A DNA stretch of 56,668 bases. Source: Clostridia bacterium (GTDB lineage Bacteria > Bacillota > Clostridia > Oscillospirales > Acutalibacteraceae). The stretch covers positions 1-56,668 of the forward strand of contig JAGBSJ010000013.1 of assembly GCA_017631955.1 (NCBI GenBank), given 5' to 3'. Shown here one piece after another: positions 17,480-26,800 of this stretch. Position 1 is the first letter of the stretch; every line of letters starts with the position of its first letter. The notes under the pieces were generated by a model. That model made no database searches. It saw nothing but the letters and a program-made list of their open reading frames with translations, and was not told where the DNA came from. The translations under genes and the position numbers were made by a program.

Positions 17480-17507
17480 TTACAGAATGAGGATTTTAGG
17501 GTAAAAT
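17480..17507 (+). promoter_or_regulatory. Probable promoter of the pyrH operon
   Basis: TTACAG and TAAAAT with 16 bases between, 48 bases ahead of the pyrH ATG. The -35 match is modest. Confidence 0.45.
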
Positions 17508-17555
17508 ATACTAAATATGGTAACAGATTAATTTGTTGCCGCGGAGGTGTTTTTT

Positions 17556-18269
17556 ATGGAACCTAAATATAAGAGAGTCCTTTTGAAAATCAGTGGTGAA
17601 GTTCTTGCTGGCGAGAACAAACACGGCTTTGATTTTAACACAGTAAACAGCGTTTGTGCCGCAGTTAAAGAAATGGCAGAAATGGGCGTTGAAATCGGTA
17701 TTGTTGTTGGTGGTGGTAACTTCTGGCGTGGTCGCAGCAGTGGCGATATGGACAGAACAAGAGCCGACCATATCGGTATGCTTGCAACTGTTATGAATTC
17801 ATTGGCACTTGCAGATTCACTTGAACAGATGGGCGTAATTGTCCGTGTTCAGACTGCTATTGAAATGAATAAGATTGCAGAGCCATATATTAGCCATAGA
17901 GCAAAACGTCATCTTGAAAAAGGTAGAGTTGTAATTTTTGGTTGCGGTACAGGTAACCCATTCTTCTCAACTGATACAGCGGCAGCTCTTCGTGCGGCAG
18001 AAATCGGCGCAGATATTATCTTCAAAGCAACAAATGTCGATGGTGTTTATGATAAAGACCCTAATCGCTTCGAAGATGCTATTAAATATGACGTAATTAC
18101 ACATCAAGATATTTTAAGTAAGGGTCTTGCAGTTATGGATAGTACTGCAGCTTCTCTTTGCCGTGATAACAACATTCCACTTCTCGTATTTAACCTTCAG
18201 CAACCTGAAAATATGGTTAAAGCGGTTAAAGGCGAAAATGTTGGTACAGTTGTTGTAAGCGAAAAATAA
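17556..18269 (+). CDS. pyrH: UMP kinase
   Basis: A 237-residue hexameric bacterial UMP kinase making UDP from UMP in pyrimidine synthesis, a member of the amino-acid-kinase fold. The signature [14 protein letters not shown] opens the protein, with [13 protein letters not shown] near 47-59, and [16 protein letters not shown] and [12 protein letters not shown] further on. The ATG was chosen because GCGGAGG lies eight bases before it; the in-frame GTG at 17547 is inside that site. It is followed by frr, the usual partner in Firmicutes. Confidence 0.96.
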   Translation: MEPKYKRVLLKISGEVLAGENKHGFDFNTVNSVCAAVKEMAEMGVEIGIVVGGGNFWRGRSSGDMDRTRADHIGMLATVMNSLALADSLEQMGVIVRVQTAIEMNKIAEPYISHRAKRHLEKGRVVIFGCGTGNPFFSTDTAAALRAAEIGADIIFKATNVDGVYDKDPNRFEDAIKYDVITHQDILSKGLAVMDSTAASLCRDNNIPLLVFNLQQPENMVKAVKGENVGTVVVSEK

Positions 18270-18302
18270 TCTGTGAATCAAACACAAAAAGGAGATAGAT
18301 TT

Positions 18303-18857
18303 ATGAATACAGTTTTTGATACAATGAAAGAAAAAATGACTAAAACCGTAGGTGCTCTTGAAAAAGAGTATGCAGGAATGAGAGCAGGCAGAGCAACTCC
18401 TGCAGTTCTTGATAAAATTCAGGTTGACTATTACGGAGTGCCAACACCAATTCAACAGATGGCTGCTGTTTCAGTAAGCGAAGGCAGAATTCTTATTATT
18501 CAGCCATGGGATGTAAGCACAATCAACCCAATCTCAAAAGCAATTCAGGCCTCAGATATCGGTATTACACCAATGAATGACGGTAAAGTTATCCGTCTCA
18601 CATTCCCTCCTCTTACAGAAGAGCGCAGAAAGTCACTCTGCAAAGATGTTAGTCGTATTGCAGAAGATTCAAAGGTTGCAATCCGTTCAATCCGTCGCGA
18701 TGCAATGGATAAAATCAAGAATATGAAGAAAAACAGTGAAATTACTGAAGATGACCAGAAAAATGCGGAAACAAAAATTCAGAAAATCACTGACGAATTC
18801 ATTAAAGAAATCGACACAGTTTCTGATAAAAAAGAAAAAGAGATTATGGAGATATAA
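18303..18857 (+). CDS. frr: Ribosome recycling factor
   Basis: A 184-residue three-helix-bundle protein that, with EF-G, splits post-termination ribosomes. YAGMRAGRATPAVLDKIQVDYYG (positions 22-44) and the C-terminal KKNSEITEDDQ / IQKITDEFIKEID are diagnostic. The length matches the family when the ATG after AAAGGAGA is used rather than the GTG at 18273. An 11-pair hairpin separates it from uppS. Confidence 0.97.
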   Translation: MNTVFDTMKEKMTKTVGALEKEYAGMRAGRATPAVLDKIQVDYYGVPTPIQQMAAVSVSEGRILIIQPWDVSTINPISKAIQASDIGITPMNDGKVIRLTFPPLTEERRKSLCKDVSRIAEDSKVAIRSIRRDAMDKIKNMKKNSEITEDDQKNAETKIQKITDEFIKEIDTVSDKKEKEIMEI

Positions 18858-18863
18858 TTGATT

Positions 18864-18889
18864 TTATGGGCGAGGCGACTCGCCCATAA
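18864..18889 (+). other. Stable GNRA-capped hairpin between frr and uppS
   Basis: TTATGGGCGAG, the tetraloop GCGA and CTCGCCCATAA form a perfect 11-pair stem. It is followed only by TTTG, so it is a poor terminator. It could be an RNA-stability or processing element, or partial attenuation, within the operon. Confidence 0.55.
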
Positions 18890-18907
18890 TTTGCTATTTG
18901 TGATATT

Positions 18908-19642
18908 ATGGAAAAGAAAAATATACCGCAATTTTCCGTTTTGCCAAAGCATATAGGCATTATTATGGATGGTAACGGAAGATGGGCAAAACAAAGAAAT
19001 TTACCAAGATATAAAGGTCATATTGAGGGTGCAAAAACGTTTCGTAAAATCGGCGAATTTGCTGCTGATGTAGGTGTTAAATGTATGACTTTCTATGCCT
19101 TTTCAACTGAAAACTGGAAAAGACCACAAGAAGAAGTTGACGCTATTATGCAACTTTTCCGCGAGTATCTTCGTGAGGCAGAAGAGCGTCAGGCAGAAAA
19201 TGAAGAAAAAGGTATCAAACTTTGCTTTTTAGGTGACCGTAAAGGTATTCCGGAAGATATTCTTTCTCTTATGGACCAGATTGAAAATGGCACACAGTAT
19301 GAAACTAAAGTTATATTGAATCTTGCAATCAATTATGGTGGTCGTCATGAAATTACAGACGGTGTTAAAAAGATTGCAGAAAAAGTAAAGTCTGGCGAAA
19401 TAAGTGTTGATGATATTACTGAAGATATGATTTCAGATTCGTTATACACAGCGGGCTCACCCGACCCTGACCTTATTATAAGACCAAGTGGGGAATATCG
19501 ACTTTCAAATTTCCTTACTTGGCAATCTGCATATTCTGAATTCTGGTTTTCAGATGTGCTTTGGCCTGATTTTACAGAAGAAAATCTTATTGAGGCATTA
19601 AAAGAATTTGAAAAGCGTAACAGACGCTTTGGTGGGGTATAA
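18908..19642 (+). CDS. uppS: Isoprenyl transferase (undecaprenyl diphosphate synthase)
   Basis: A 244-residue cis-prenyltransferase that makes the C55 carrier lipid for cell-wall and polymer synthesis. HIGIIMDGNGRWAKQR (residues 16-31) carries the catalytic Asp and pyrophosphate-binding Arg; FSTENWKRP and the DLIIRPSGEYRLSNFLTWQ block near 200 complete the fold. No good ribosome site is seen (GTGATATT), so coupling to upstream translation or slow initiation is possible. It begins the uppS-cdsA-dxr-rseP-ispG-polC run. Confidence 0.96.
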   Translation: MEKKNIPQFSVLPKHIGIIMDGNGRWAKQRNLPRYKGHIEGAKTFRKIGEFAADVGVKCMTFYAFSTENWKRPQEEVDAIMQLFREYLREAEERQAENEEKGIKLCFLGDRKGIPEDILSLMDQIENGTQYETKVILNLAINYGGRHEITDGVKKIAEKVKSGEISVDDITEDMISDSLYTAGSPDPDLIIRPSGEYRLSNFLTWQSAYSEFWFSDVLWPDFTEENLIEALKEFEKRNRRFGGV

Positions 19643-19667
19643 TAACTTATAAAAAGGAACAAAAATT

Positions 19668-20534
19668 ATGAAACAAAGAATAATTTTCGGACTTTTATGC
19701 ACGGTTGCAGGCGTTTTTGCCCTTTGCATTCGCAACACACCGCTTTTTGTGGTAATTGGTGCAATTGTCTGTGTAATGGTTTCTTTAGAAATCAATAATG
19801 CAATCAAACTTAAGAACAAACCAATGCTTGTTTTAAGTGCAGTTGTTGCGGCACTAGTGCCTGTGTATTATGAATACGGTTACTTCCTTGATAAGTTACC
19901 GCTTAATTTAAGCCCTGTGTATCTTATTTGCATATACATTCTTGCATTATTCATTTTAATGCTTGTAGGGTATGAAAAAACTAAATTTTCTGATGTGGGA
20001 ATGGTGCTTCTCGGTTCTTTGGGATTACCACTTGCAGTAACAGTACTTTTATTCTTGAGAGATATTGATAAATTCTTTCCAACACAGAATTACACAAAAG
20101 AACATGGCTTGTTTTTGATTTTATTCGCTATGTTTTGTGCATGGATGAGTGATGCGTGTGCCTATTTCGGTGGAAGATTTTTTGGCAAGCATAAATTAGC
20201 ACCAAAAATCAGTCCTAAAAAAACTATTGAAGGTGTAATAAGTGGTGCACTCGGTTGTATTCTTGCAAATGTAATTCTTTATGCAGTTTTTGACAATCTT
20301 GTTTTTGCAGAGCCACATAACAATTACCTTGCAATTGTTTTAATGACTATTCCATTGTCACTTATAGGTGTCTGCGGGGATTTGACTTTCTCTGCACTAA
20401 AACGTAATTATGAAATCAAAGACTTCAGTAATCTCGTGCCAGGTCATGGTGGCGTTATGGACAGATTTGATAGTGAAGTATTTGTACTCGTATCGCTTTA
20501 TGCGATTATAAACATTTTCGGAGTTGTTATCTAA
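19668..20534 (+). CDS. cdsA: Phosphatidate cytidylyltransferase
   Basis: A 288-residue polytopic enzyme forming CDP-diacylglycerol. It has several transmembrane helices from the N terminus and the family signature near the C terminus: SDACAYFGGRFFGKHKLAPKISPKKT and then LVPGHGGVMDRFDS, with the DR and terminal acidic residues of the S-x27-K-x3-DRxD style motif. AAAGGAAC precedes the ATG. It shares one base with dxr. Confidence 0.95.
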   Translation: MKQRIIFGLLCTVAGVFALCIRNTPLFVVIGAIVCVMVSLEINNAIKLKNKPMLVLSAVVAALVPVYYEYGYFLDKLPLNLSPVYLICIYILALFILMLVGYEKTKFSDVGMVLLGSLGLPLAVTVLLFLRDIDKFFPTQNYTKEHGLFLILFAMFCAWMSDACAYFGGRFFGKHKLAPKISPKKTIEGVISGALGCILANVILYAVFDNLVFAEPHNNYLAIVLMTIPLSLIGVCGDLTFSALKRNYEIKDFSNLVPGHGGVMDRFDSEVFVLVSLYAIINIFGVVI

Positions 20535-21688
20535 TGACTACTAAAAATTTAAGCATATTGGGCTCAACTGGCTCAATTGGTACACAAAGTATAGAAACAG
20601 CAAGAAAGTGCGGTTACTCAGTTTCCGCGCTTTCGGCATATTCTAATGTAGATTTAATTGAAGAACAAATACGCGAATTCAAGCCAAAAGTTGCCGCATT
20701 GGTTGATGAAACAGCGGCAAAAGAGCTTAAAAACCGCGTAAGTGATTTAGATGTAAAAGTACTTTCAGGCATCCAAGGCGTGTGCGAATGTGCAAGAGTA
20801 GAAAGTGCTGATACAGTAATAAACTCAGTTGTAGGTATGGCGGGGTTAAAGCCCACACTTGCCGCAATTGAAACAAACAAAAAAATAGCACTCGCCAACA
20901 AAGAAACGCTTGTTGCGGGTGGACTTTTAGTTACTACCAATGCAAAGGAAAAAGGTGTTGATATTTTACCTGTTGATTCAGAACATTCTGCAATCTTTCA
21001 GTGTTTACAAGGTCAACCTACAAATCGCGCATTAAAAAGAATTATTTTAACTGCAAGTGGCGGTCCATTCTTCGGGAAAACAAAAGAAGAACTTGCAAAG
21101 GTAACAGTTGCCGATGCACTTAAACATCCAAACTGGAGTATGGGACAAAAAATAACCATTGACTCTGCTACAATGATGAATAAAGGGCTTGAATTGATTG
21201 AGGCGGTTTGGCTTTTCGATGTTCATCCATCAAAAATTGAAATTGTAGTTCATAGAGAAAGTATAATTCATTCTGCAGTTGAATATACCGATAATGCGGT
21301 TATTGCGCAGTTGGGGCTTCCTGATATGAAAATTCCAATTCAGTATGCACTTACATACCCTGAAAGAATAGAATCTCTTACAGGGGAGTTGGATTTAACA
21401 AAGTTGGGAACATTAACATTCTACAAACCCGATTATGAAACTTTTAAGTGTATGAATATCTGTCGTGAGGCAATCGCTCGTGGCGGACTTTACCCTGCGT
21501 TTGCAAACAGTGCTAACGAACAGGCAAACCTTATGTTTAGAAAAGGTGAAATCGGTTTCTTAGAAATCGGCGAACTTGTTGAGCGTGTTATGAATGATGC
21601 CCCAAAAGTAGAAACATACACAGTTGACGATGTTTATAATGCCGATATTGAGGCAAGAAATTTAGTAATCAAGTATTCAGGAAAGTAG
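20534..21688 (+). CDS. dxr: 1-deoxy-D-xylulose 5-phosphate reductoisomerase
   Basis: A 384-residue NADPH-dependent enzyme of the MEP isoprenoid route (DXP to MEP). The N-terminal LGSTGSIGTQSIE is the dinucleotide loop, NKETLVAGG and LPVDSEHSAIFQ contain the metal ligands (DSE), and IDSATMMNKGLE the substrate region. It starts within the cdsA stop (TAATG). With ispG two genes later, this shows the MEP pathway feeding the uppS product. Confidence 0.97.
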   Translation: MTTKNLSILGSTGSIGTQSIETARKCGYSVSALSAYSNVDLIEEQIREFKPKVAALVDETAAKELKNRVSDLDVKVLSGIQGVCECARVESADTVINSVVGMAGLKPTLAAIETNKKIALANKETLVAGGLLVTTNAKEKGVDILPVDSEHSAIFQCLQGQPTNRALKRIILTASGGPFFGKTKEELAKVTVADALKHPNWSMGQKITIDSATMMNKGLELIEAVWLFDVHPSKIEIVVHRESIIHSAVEYTDNAVIAQLGLPDMKIPIQYALTYPERIESLTGELDLTKLGTLTFYKPDYETFKCMNICREAIARGGLYPAFANSANEQANLMFRKGEIGFLEIGELVERVMNDAPKVETYTVDDVYNADIEARNLVIKYSGK

Positions 21689-21695
21689 TGATTTT

Positions 21696-22754
21696 TTGGA
21701 AATCTGGTCTAAAATATGGCCGTTTTTAGTGGCAATCTTATTTTTCGGACTTTTAATTTCAATCCACGAGTTAGGGCATTTTACTTTTGCGAAACTTTTT
21801 AAGGTGAAAGTAAATGAGTTTGCTCTTGGTATGGGGCCTGCAATCTTCAAAAAGAAAAAGGGTGAAACTCTTTATGCACTCCGCCTTTTGCCAATCGGTG
21901 GTTATGTAAGTATGGAGGGCGAAGATGCTGAAAGTCAGGATGAAAACGCCTTTAACCGTAAAAAAGTGTGGCAACGAATAATCATAGTTGCTGCAGGTGC
22001 TATTATGAATTTAATACTTGGCGTTGTGATTGTTGCAACTGTACTTTCAATGGAAGATTTAATCGGTACAAACCAGATTTTAGAATTTCACGAAGGTGCA
22101 ATAAGTCAACAGACAGGGCTTGAAGTTGGCGACGAATTTCTTGAAATTGACGGTCATCGCGTTTTTTCTGATACTGATATTTCTTTCCTTATGGGACGAA
22201 GTGATGATGGCGTTTTTGATATGACCGTACTTCGTGATGGAGAGAAAGTTGAACTTAAAGATGTAACTTTCAAAACAGAAAAAGACGGTAAATACACATT
22301 TATCACTTATGATTTTGTAATTTTAGGTGAAGAAACAAATTTCTTTAATGTGATTGAAAACTCGTTTAAACGCTCCGCATCAATTGCCCGACTTGTATGG
22401 CTCAGTTTCTTTGATTTGATAACAGGCAGATATGGACTTACAGATTTGTCTGGTCCTGTAGGCACTGTAAATGTTATTGCAGATGCGGCGGCAGGTGCGG
22501 TGGAAAGTAAAGATGGTCTTATAACTGCCCTTACAATGATGGCATTTATTTCAATCAACATAGGTATATTCAATCTTATTCCTTTGCCAGCCCTTGATGG
22601 CGGAAGATTGTTCTTTTTAATCATAGAGGGAATTCGTAGAAAACCAATTAATCCAAAATATGAGGGTTATGTGCATGGTGCAGGACTTGCATTGTTGCTT
22701 TTGTTGATGTTAGTTGTAACTTTTAATGATATTGTAACTTTAATTAAGAATTAA
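21696..22754 (+). CDS. rseP: Site-2 metalloprotease RseP
   Basis: A 352-residue intramembrane zinc protease (M50). HELGH at about 26-30 carries the zinc-binding His and catalytic Glu, and LIPLPALDGGRL near 310 the third ligand. A PDZ domain lies between (about 130-205). The start is TTG: AGGAAAG lies ten bases upstream and no ATG fits. It cleaves membrane anti-sigma factors or signal-peptide remnants. The neighbour order is that of many Firmicutes. Confidence 0.94.
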   Translation: MEIWSKIWPFLVAILFFGLLISIHELGHFTFAKLFKVKVNEFALGMGPAIFKKKKGETLYALRLLPIGGYVSMEGEDAESQDENAFNRKKVWQRIIIVAAGAIMNLILGVVIVATVLSMEDLIGTNQILEFHEGAISQQTGLEVGDEFLEIDGHRVFSDTDISFLMGRSDDGVFDMTVLRDGEKVELKDVTFKTEKDGKYTFITYDFVILGEETNFFNVIENSFKRSASIARLVWLSFFDLITGRYGLTDLSGPVGTVNVIADAAAGAVESKDGLITALTMMAFISINIGIFNLIPLPALDGGRLFFLIIEGIRRKPINPKYEGYVHGAGLALLLLLMLVVTFNDIVTLIKN

Positions 22755-22767
22755 AGACGGTGAAATT

Positions 22768-23820
22768 ATGATAGAACGTAGAAAAAGTCGTGTCGTAACG
22801 GCGGGTAATGTAAAAATCGGTGGTAATAACCCAATTTCTGTACAGTCAATGCTTAATGTAGTGGCGGAAGATGCAGAAGGTAATGTTAGACAAGCCGTTG
22901 AATTAGAAAAAGCTGGTTGTCAGATAATCCGCCTTACTGTGCCAAATAAAGAGGCGGTAAAAACTCTTTATGCGGTGAAAAATGCGGTTAGTATTCCTGT
23001 GGTTGCAGATATTCACTTTGATTACCGTTGTGCACTTGAAAGTGTAATGGCAGGTGTTGATAAAATCAGAATTAATCCCGGTAATATTGGTGATGATGAC
23101 AAAGTGCGTGCGGTTGCAGATGCTTGTCGTCTTCATAATGTGCCAATTCGTATTGGTGTGAATTCTGGCTCTCTTGAAAAGAACTTACTTGTAAAATACG
23201 GTTCGCCAACACCTGAAGCAATGGCGGAAAGTGCCATGTATCATATCGGACTTTTAGAAAAATTTGATTTTAATGACATTGTTGTTTCAATCAAATCGTC
23301 AGATGTTCAGAAAATGGTTAAAGCATATCGTATTGTGGCAGATATGTGTGATTACCCATTGCATTTAGGCGTAACTGAAGCAGGTACTCATAATATGGCA
23401 CTTGTAAAATCGAGTATCGGTATCGGCTCACTTCTTCTTGACGGTATTGGCGATACAATCCGAGTTTCTATGACCGCTGACCCTGTTAATGAAGTAAAAG
23501 CGGGTTATGATATACTTAAAGGTGCAGGTATTAAAACGGACTGTGCACAAATCGTATCTTGTCCAACTTGTGGCAGAACAAAAATTGATTTAATTGGTCT
23601 TGCTGAAAAAGTTGAGAAAGCACTTGCAAACTACAATAAGCCAATCAAAGTTGCGGTTATGGGTTGTGTAGTAAACGGCCCGGGTGAAGCAAAAGAAGCA
23701 GATATTGGTGTAGCAGGTGGCGACGGTTGCGGTGTTATTTTCAAAAATGGTGAAGTACTTAAAAAAGTAAATGAAAACGAAATAGTAGAAGAATTGTTAA
23801 AAGAAATAGAAAAATTATAA
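22768..23820 (+). CDS. ispG: 4-hydroxy-3-methylbut-2-enyl diphosphate synthase (flavodoxin/ferredoxin)
   Basis: A 350-residue [4Fe-4S] enzyme of the MEP route. ISVQSMLN replaces the more usual VQSMTNT, then VADIHFDYRCAL and RINPGNIG; cluster cysteines lie in SCPTCGRT (about 265) and MGCVVNGPGEAK (about 297). The length is normal for the short bacterial form. The GGTG ribosome site is weak and the distance to rseP is 13 bases. Confidence 0.96.
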   Translation: MIERRKSRVVTAGNVKIGGNNPISVQSMLNVVAEDAEGNVRQAVELEKAGCQIIRLTVPNKEAVKTLYAVKNAVSIPVVADIHFDYRCALESVMAGVDKIRINPGNIGDDDKVRAVADACRLHNVPIRIGVNSGSLEKNLLVKYGSPTPEAMAESAMYHIGLLEKFDFNDIVVSIKSSDVQKMVKAYRIVADMCDYPLHLGVTEAGTHNMALVKSSIGIGSLLLDGIGDTIRVSMTADPVNEVKAGYDILKGAGIKTDCAQIVSCPTCGRTKIDLIGLAEKVEKALANYNKPIKVAVMGCVVNGPGEAKEADIGVAGGDGCGVIFKNGEVLKKVNENEIVEELLKEIEKL

Positions 23821-23831
23821 TGGTGTAATAT

Positions 23832-26800
23832 ATGACAACAGTTAAAATGCTTTTTGGTGAGTTGTTCAAGTGGGACCACTATCTTGATTTTGCAGTTGCA
23901 GAAGTTGTAAGATTTGCAGTTTCAAGAGAAAAAAATTCCGCTACCCTCACTATAAAACCATACAGAAAAATTGATGAAAACAGAATAAAAGAACTTGAAA
24001 CTTCTCTTTCACAGTTAACAAATGTTAAGCTAAATATTGTTTGCGATGAATCTCGAAGCGGATTTACCACAGAATATGCAAATTTAGTTATCAATATTTT
24101 AAGAGAACGTGTAGCAGTAGCAAACGGTTATTTTAATAACGCTGATTATAAAGTTGAAAATGGCGAATTCAAAATTCTTCTTAAAAAAGGCGGAAAAGAC
24201 ATTCTTTGCGCATCAAATGTTGATGATGAAATCGCAAAAATTATAAGAGAAATTTTTGGCGTAAATCTCACGGTAACATTCCATCAATACGATTTTGATG
24301 TTGAAATTGCTCTTGACTCAATGCAAAAACAGATGGAAGAATTACATAATCGTCAGATGGTGGAAGAAAATCCTCATGCGGTAGTCCCTAAAAGCGAGAA
24401 GCAAGCACATATTGTAAAAGACGGTATTCCTCTTTACCTTGAAACACAAAAAGCGATTTATGGAAATATTATTAGAACATCAAAGTTGCAGAAACTTTGT
24501 GATATTTCAATCGAAAGTGGCGCGGTAGCAGTATGGGGCGAGATTTTCTCACTTGAAGTCCGTACAACTCGTGATGGTAGAAATAATATTATTAATTTCA
24601 ATATTACAGATAAAACTTACTCTTATACAGTTAAGATTTTTGAAACAGTAGCAAATGCAAAATCCCTGCTTGGTGCGTTAAAAGAGGGTGAAACTGTAAT
24701 TGTTTACGGTAAAGTTAGTTATGATAAATATTCAGGTGAGAATATTATCTCTGCAACTTCTGTAAATACAGTAAAACCAATTAAAAAGCAAGATAATGCA
24801 GAAGTTAAGCGTGTTGAACTTCACCTGCATACTAATATGTCTGATATGGACGGTATGACTTCTGCCGACAAACTTGTAAAACGAGCAATTAGTTGGGGGC
24901 ACCCCGCTATTGCAATTACGGACCACGGTAATGCACAGGGTTACCCTGATGCTATGAAGGGCAAGGGCAAAGACGATATAAAACTTATCTATGGTGTTGA
25001 GGGTTATCTTATTGATGATATAGGGGAGCCCGAAACCCCTTGGGAAAAACTTCCCCGTTACCATATTATTTTGCTTGTGCAGAATAAAGTTGGTCTTAAA
25101 AATCTTTATAAACTTATTTCACTTTCTCATACAACATATTTCCACACAAGACCTTGTATTCCACGCTCAAAACTCAATGAGTTGCGAGAGGGTATTATTC
25201 TCGGCTCTGCTTGTGAAGCGGGCGAGTTAATCAAAGCAATCCTTTTTGAGAAAAGTGATGAAGAAATTCTTAAAATTGCAGATTATTATGACTATCTTGA
25301 AATTCAGCCAGATGGTAATAATATGTTTATGATTGACTCTCATTCTGACCCGAATGCTAAAAATCCTGACAGAAATAAAGAGTACAACAGAATTAAAACA
25401 CTTGAAGATATTCGTAACATCAACCGCAAGATTATACATATAGGCGATAAGCTCGGTAAACTTGTGTGCGCAACAGGTGACGTTCACTTTATGGACCCTG
25501 AAGATGCCGCATTCCGTGCAATTCTTATGGCAGGTAAGGGCTTTGATGATGCAGATAATCAAGCACCACTCTATTTTAAAACTACCGAAGAAATGCTTAA
25601 CGAGTTTGCATATTTAGGTGAAGATACTGCATACGAAGTTGTTGTTACAAACACAAACAAGATTGCAGATATGATTGAGCAGGTAAGACCTATTCCTGAG
25701 GGCACATTCCAACCATCAATTCCAGGTGCCGAAGAAGAACTTCGTCAGATTTGCTGGGACAAAGCAAAAGATTGGTATGGTGACCCTGTTCCAGAATATG
25801 TTGAAACACGACTTAATCGAGAACTTGATTCAATTATTGCAAATGGATTCGCAGTTCTTTATATTATCGCACAAAAACTTGTGTGGGACTCAGAAGCACA
25901 CGGTTATCACGTTGGTTCTCGTGGTTCAGTTGGTTCATCTTTCGTTGCAACAATGGCAGGTATTTCCGAAGTTAATCCGTTAGCACCTCACTATCGTTGT
26001 CCAGAATGTAAACACAGTGAATTCTTCTTGCATGGTGAATACGGTTCTGGTTTTGATATGCCACCAAAGAACTGCCCACATTGTGATATTCCAATGGTGC
26101 GTGACGGCCACGAAATTCCTTTCGAAACTTTCCTTGGTTTCCACGGCGATAAGGCACCCGATATCGACCTTAACTTCTCAGGTGATTATCAGGGTAATGC
26201 TCACAGATACACTGAAGAATTGTTCGGTCGTGACCATGTGTTCAAGGCGGGTACAATTGCAACAGTTGCTGACAAAACCGCTTATGGTTATGTTAAAAAA
26301 TACCTTGAAGAGCGTGGCAAAATTGTAACCCGCGCCGAAGAAGACCGACTTACAAAAGGTTGTACAGGCATTAAGCGTACAACAGGTCAGCATCCGGGCG
26401 GCATGGTTGTTGTTCCTAATGAATTTGATGTTTATGATTTTACTGCAGTTCAATTCCCTGCAAACGATACAACATCAGATATGGAAACAACTCACTTTGA
26501 CTTCCACTTTTTGCACGATACAATCTTAAAACTTGATATTCTCGGCCATGATGTGCCTACGCTTTATAAACATCTTGAAGATATGACAGGAATTCCTGTT
26601 ATGGATGTTGATGTGTGTGACCCGAAAATCGTTAGTTTGTGTACAAGTACAGAGGCGCTAGGAATTACACCTGACGATATTGGCGTACAGACAGGTACTC
26701 TCTCAATTCCTGAAATGGGTACAGACTTTGTTCGTGGTATGCTTATGGAAGCACAACCAAAATGTTTCTCTGACCTTTTACAGATTTCAGGACTTTCACA

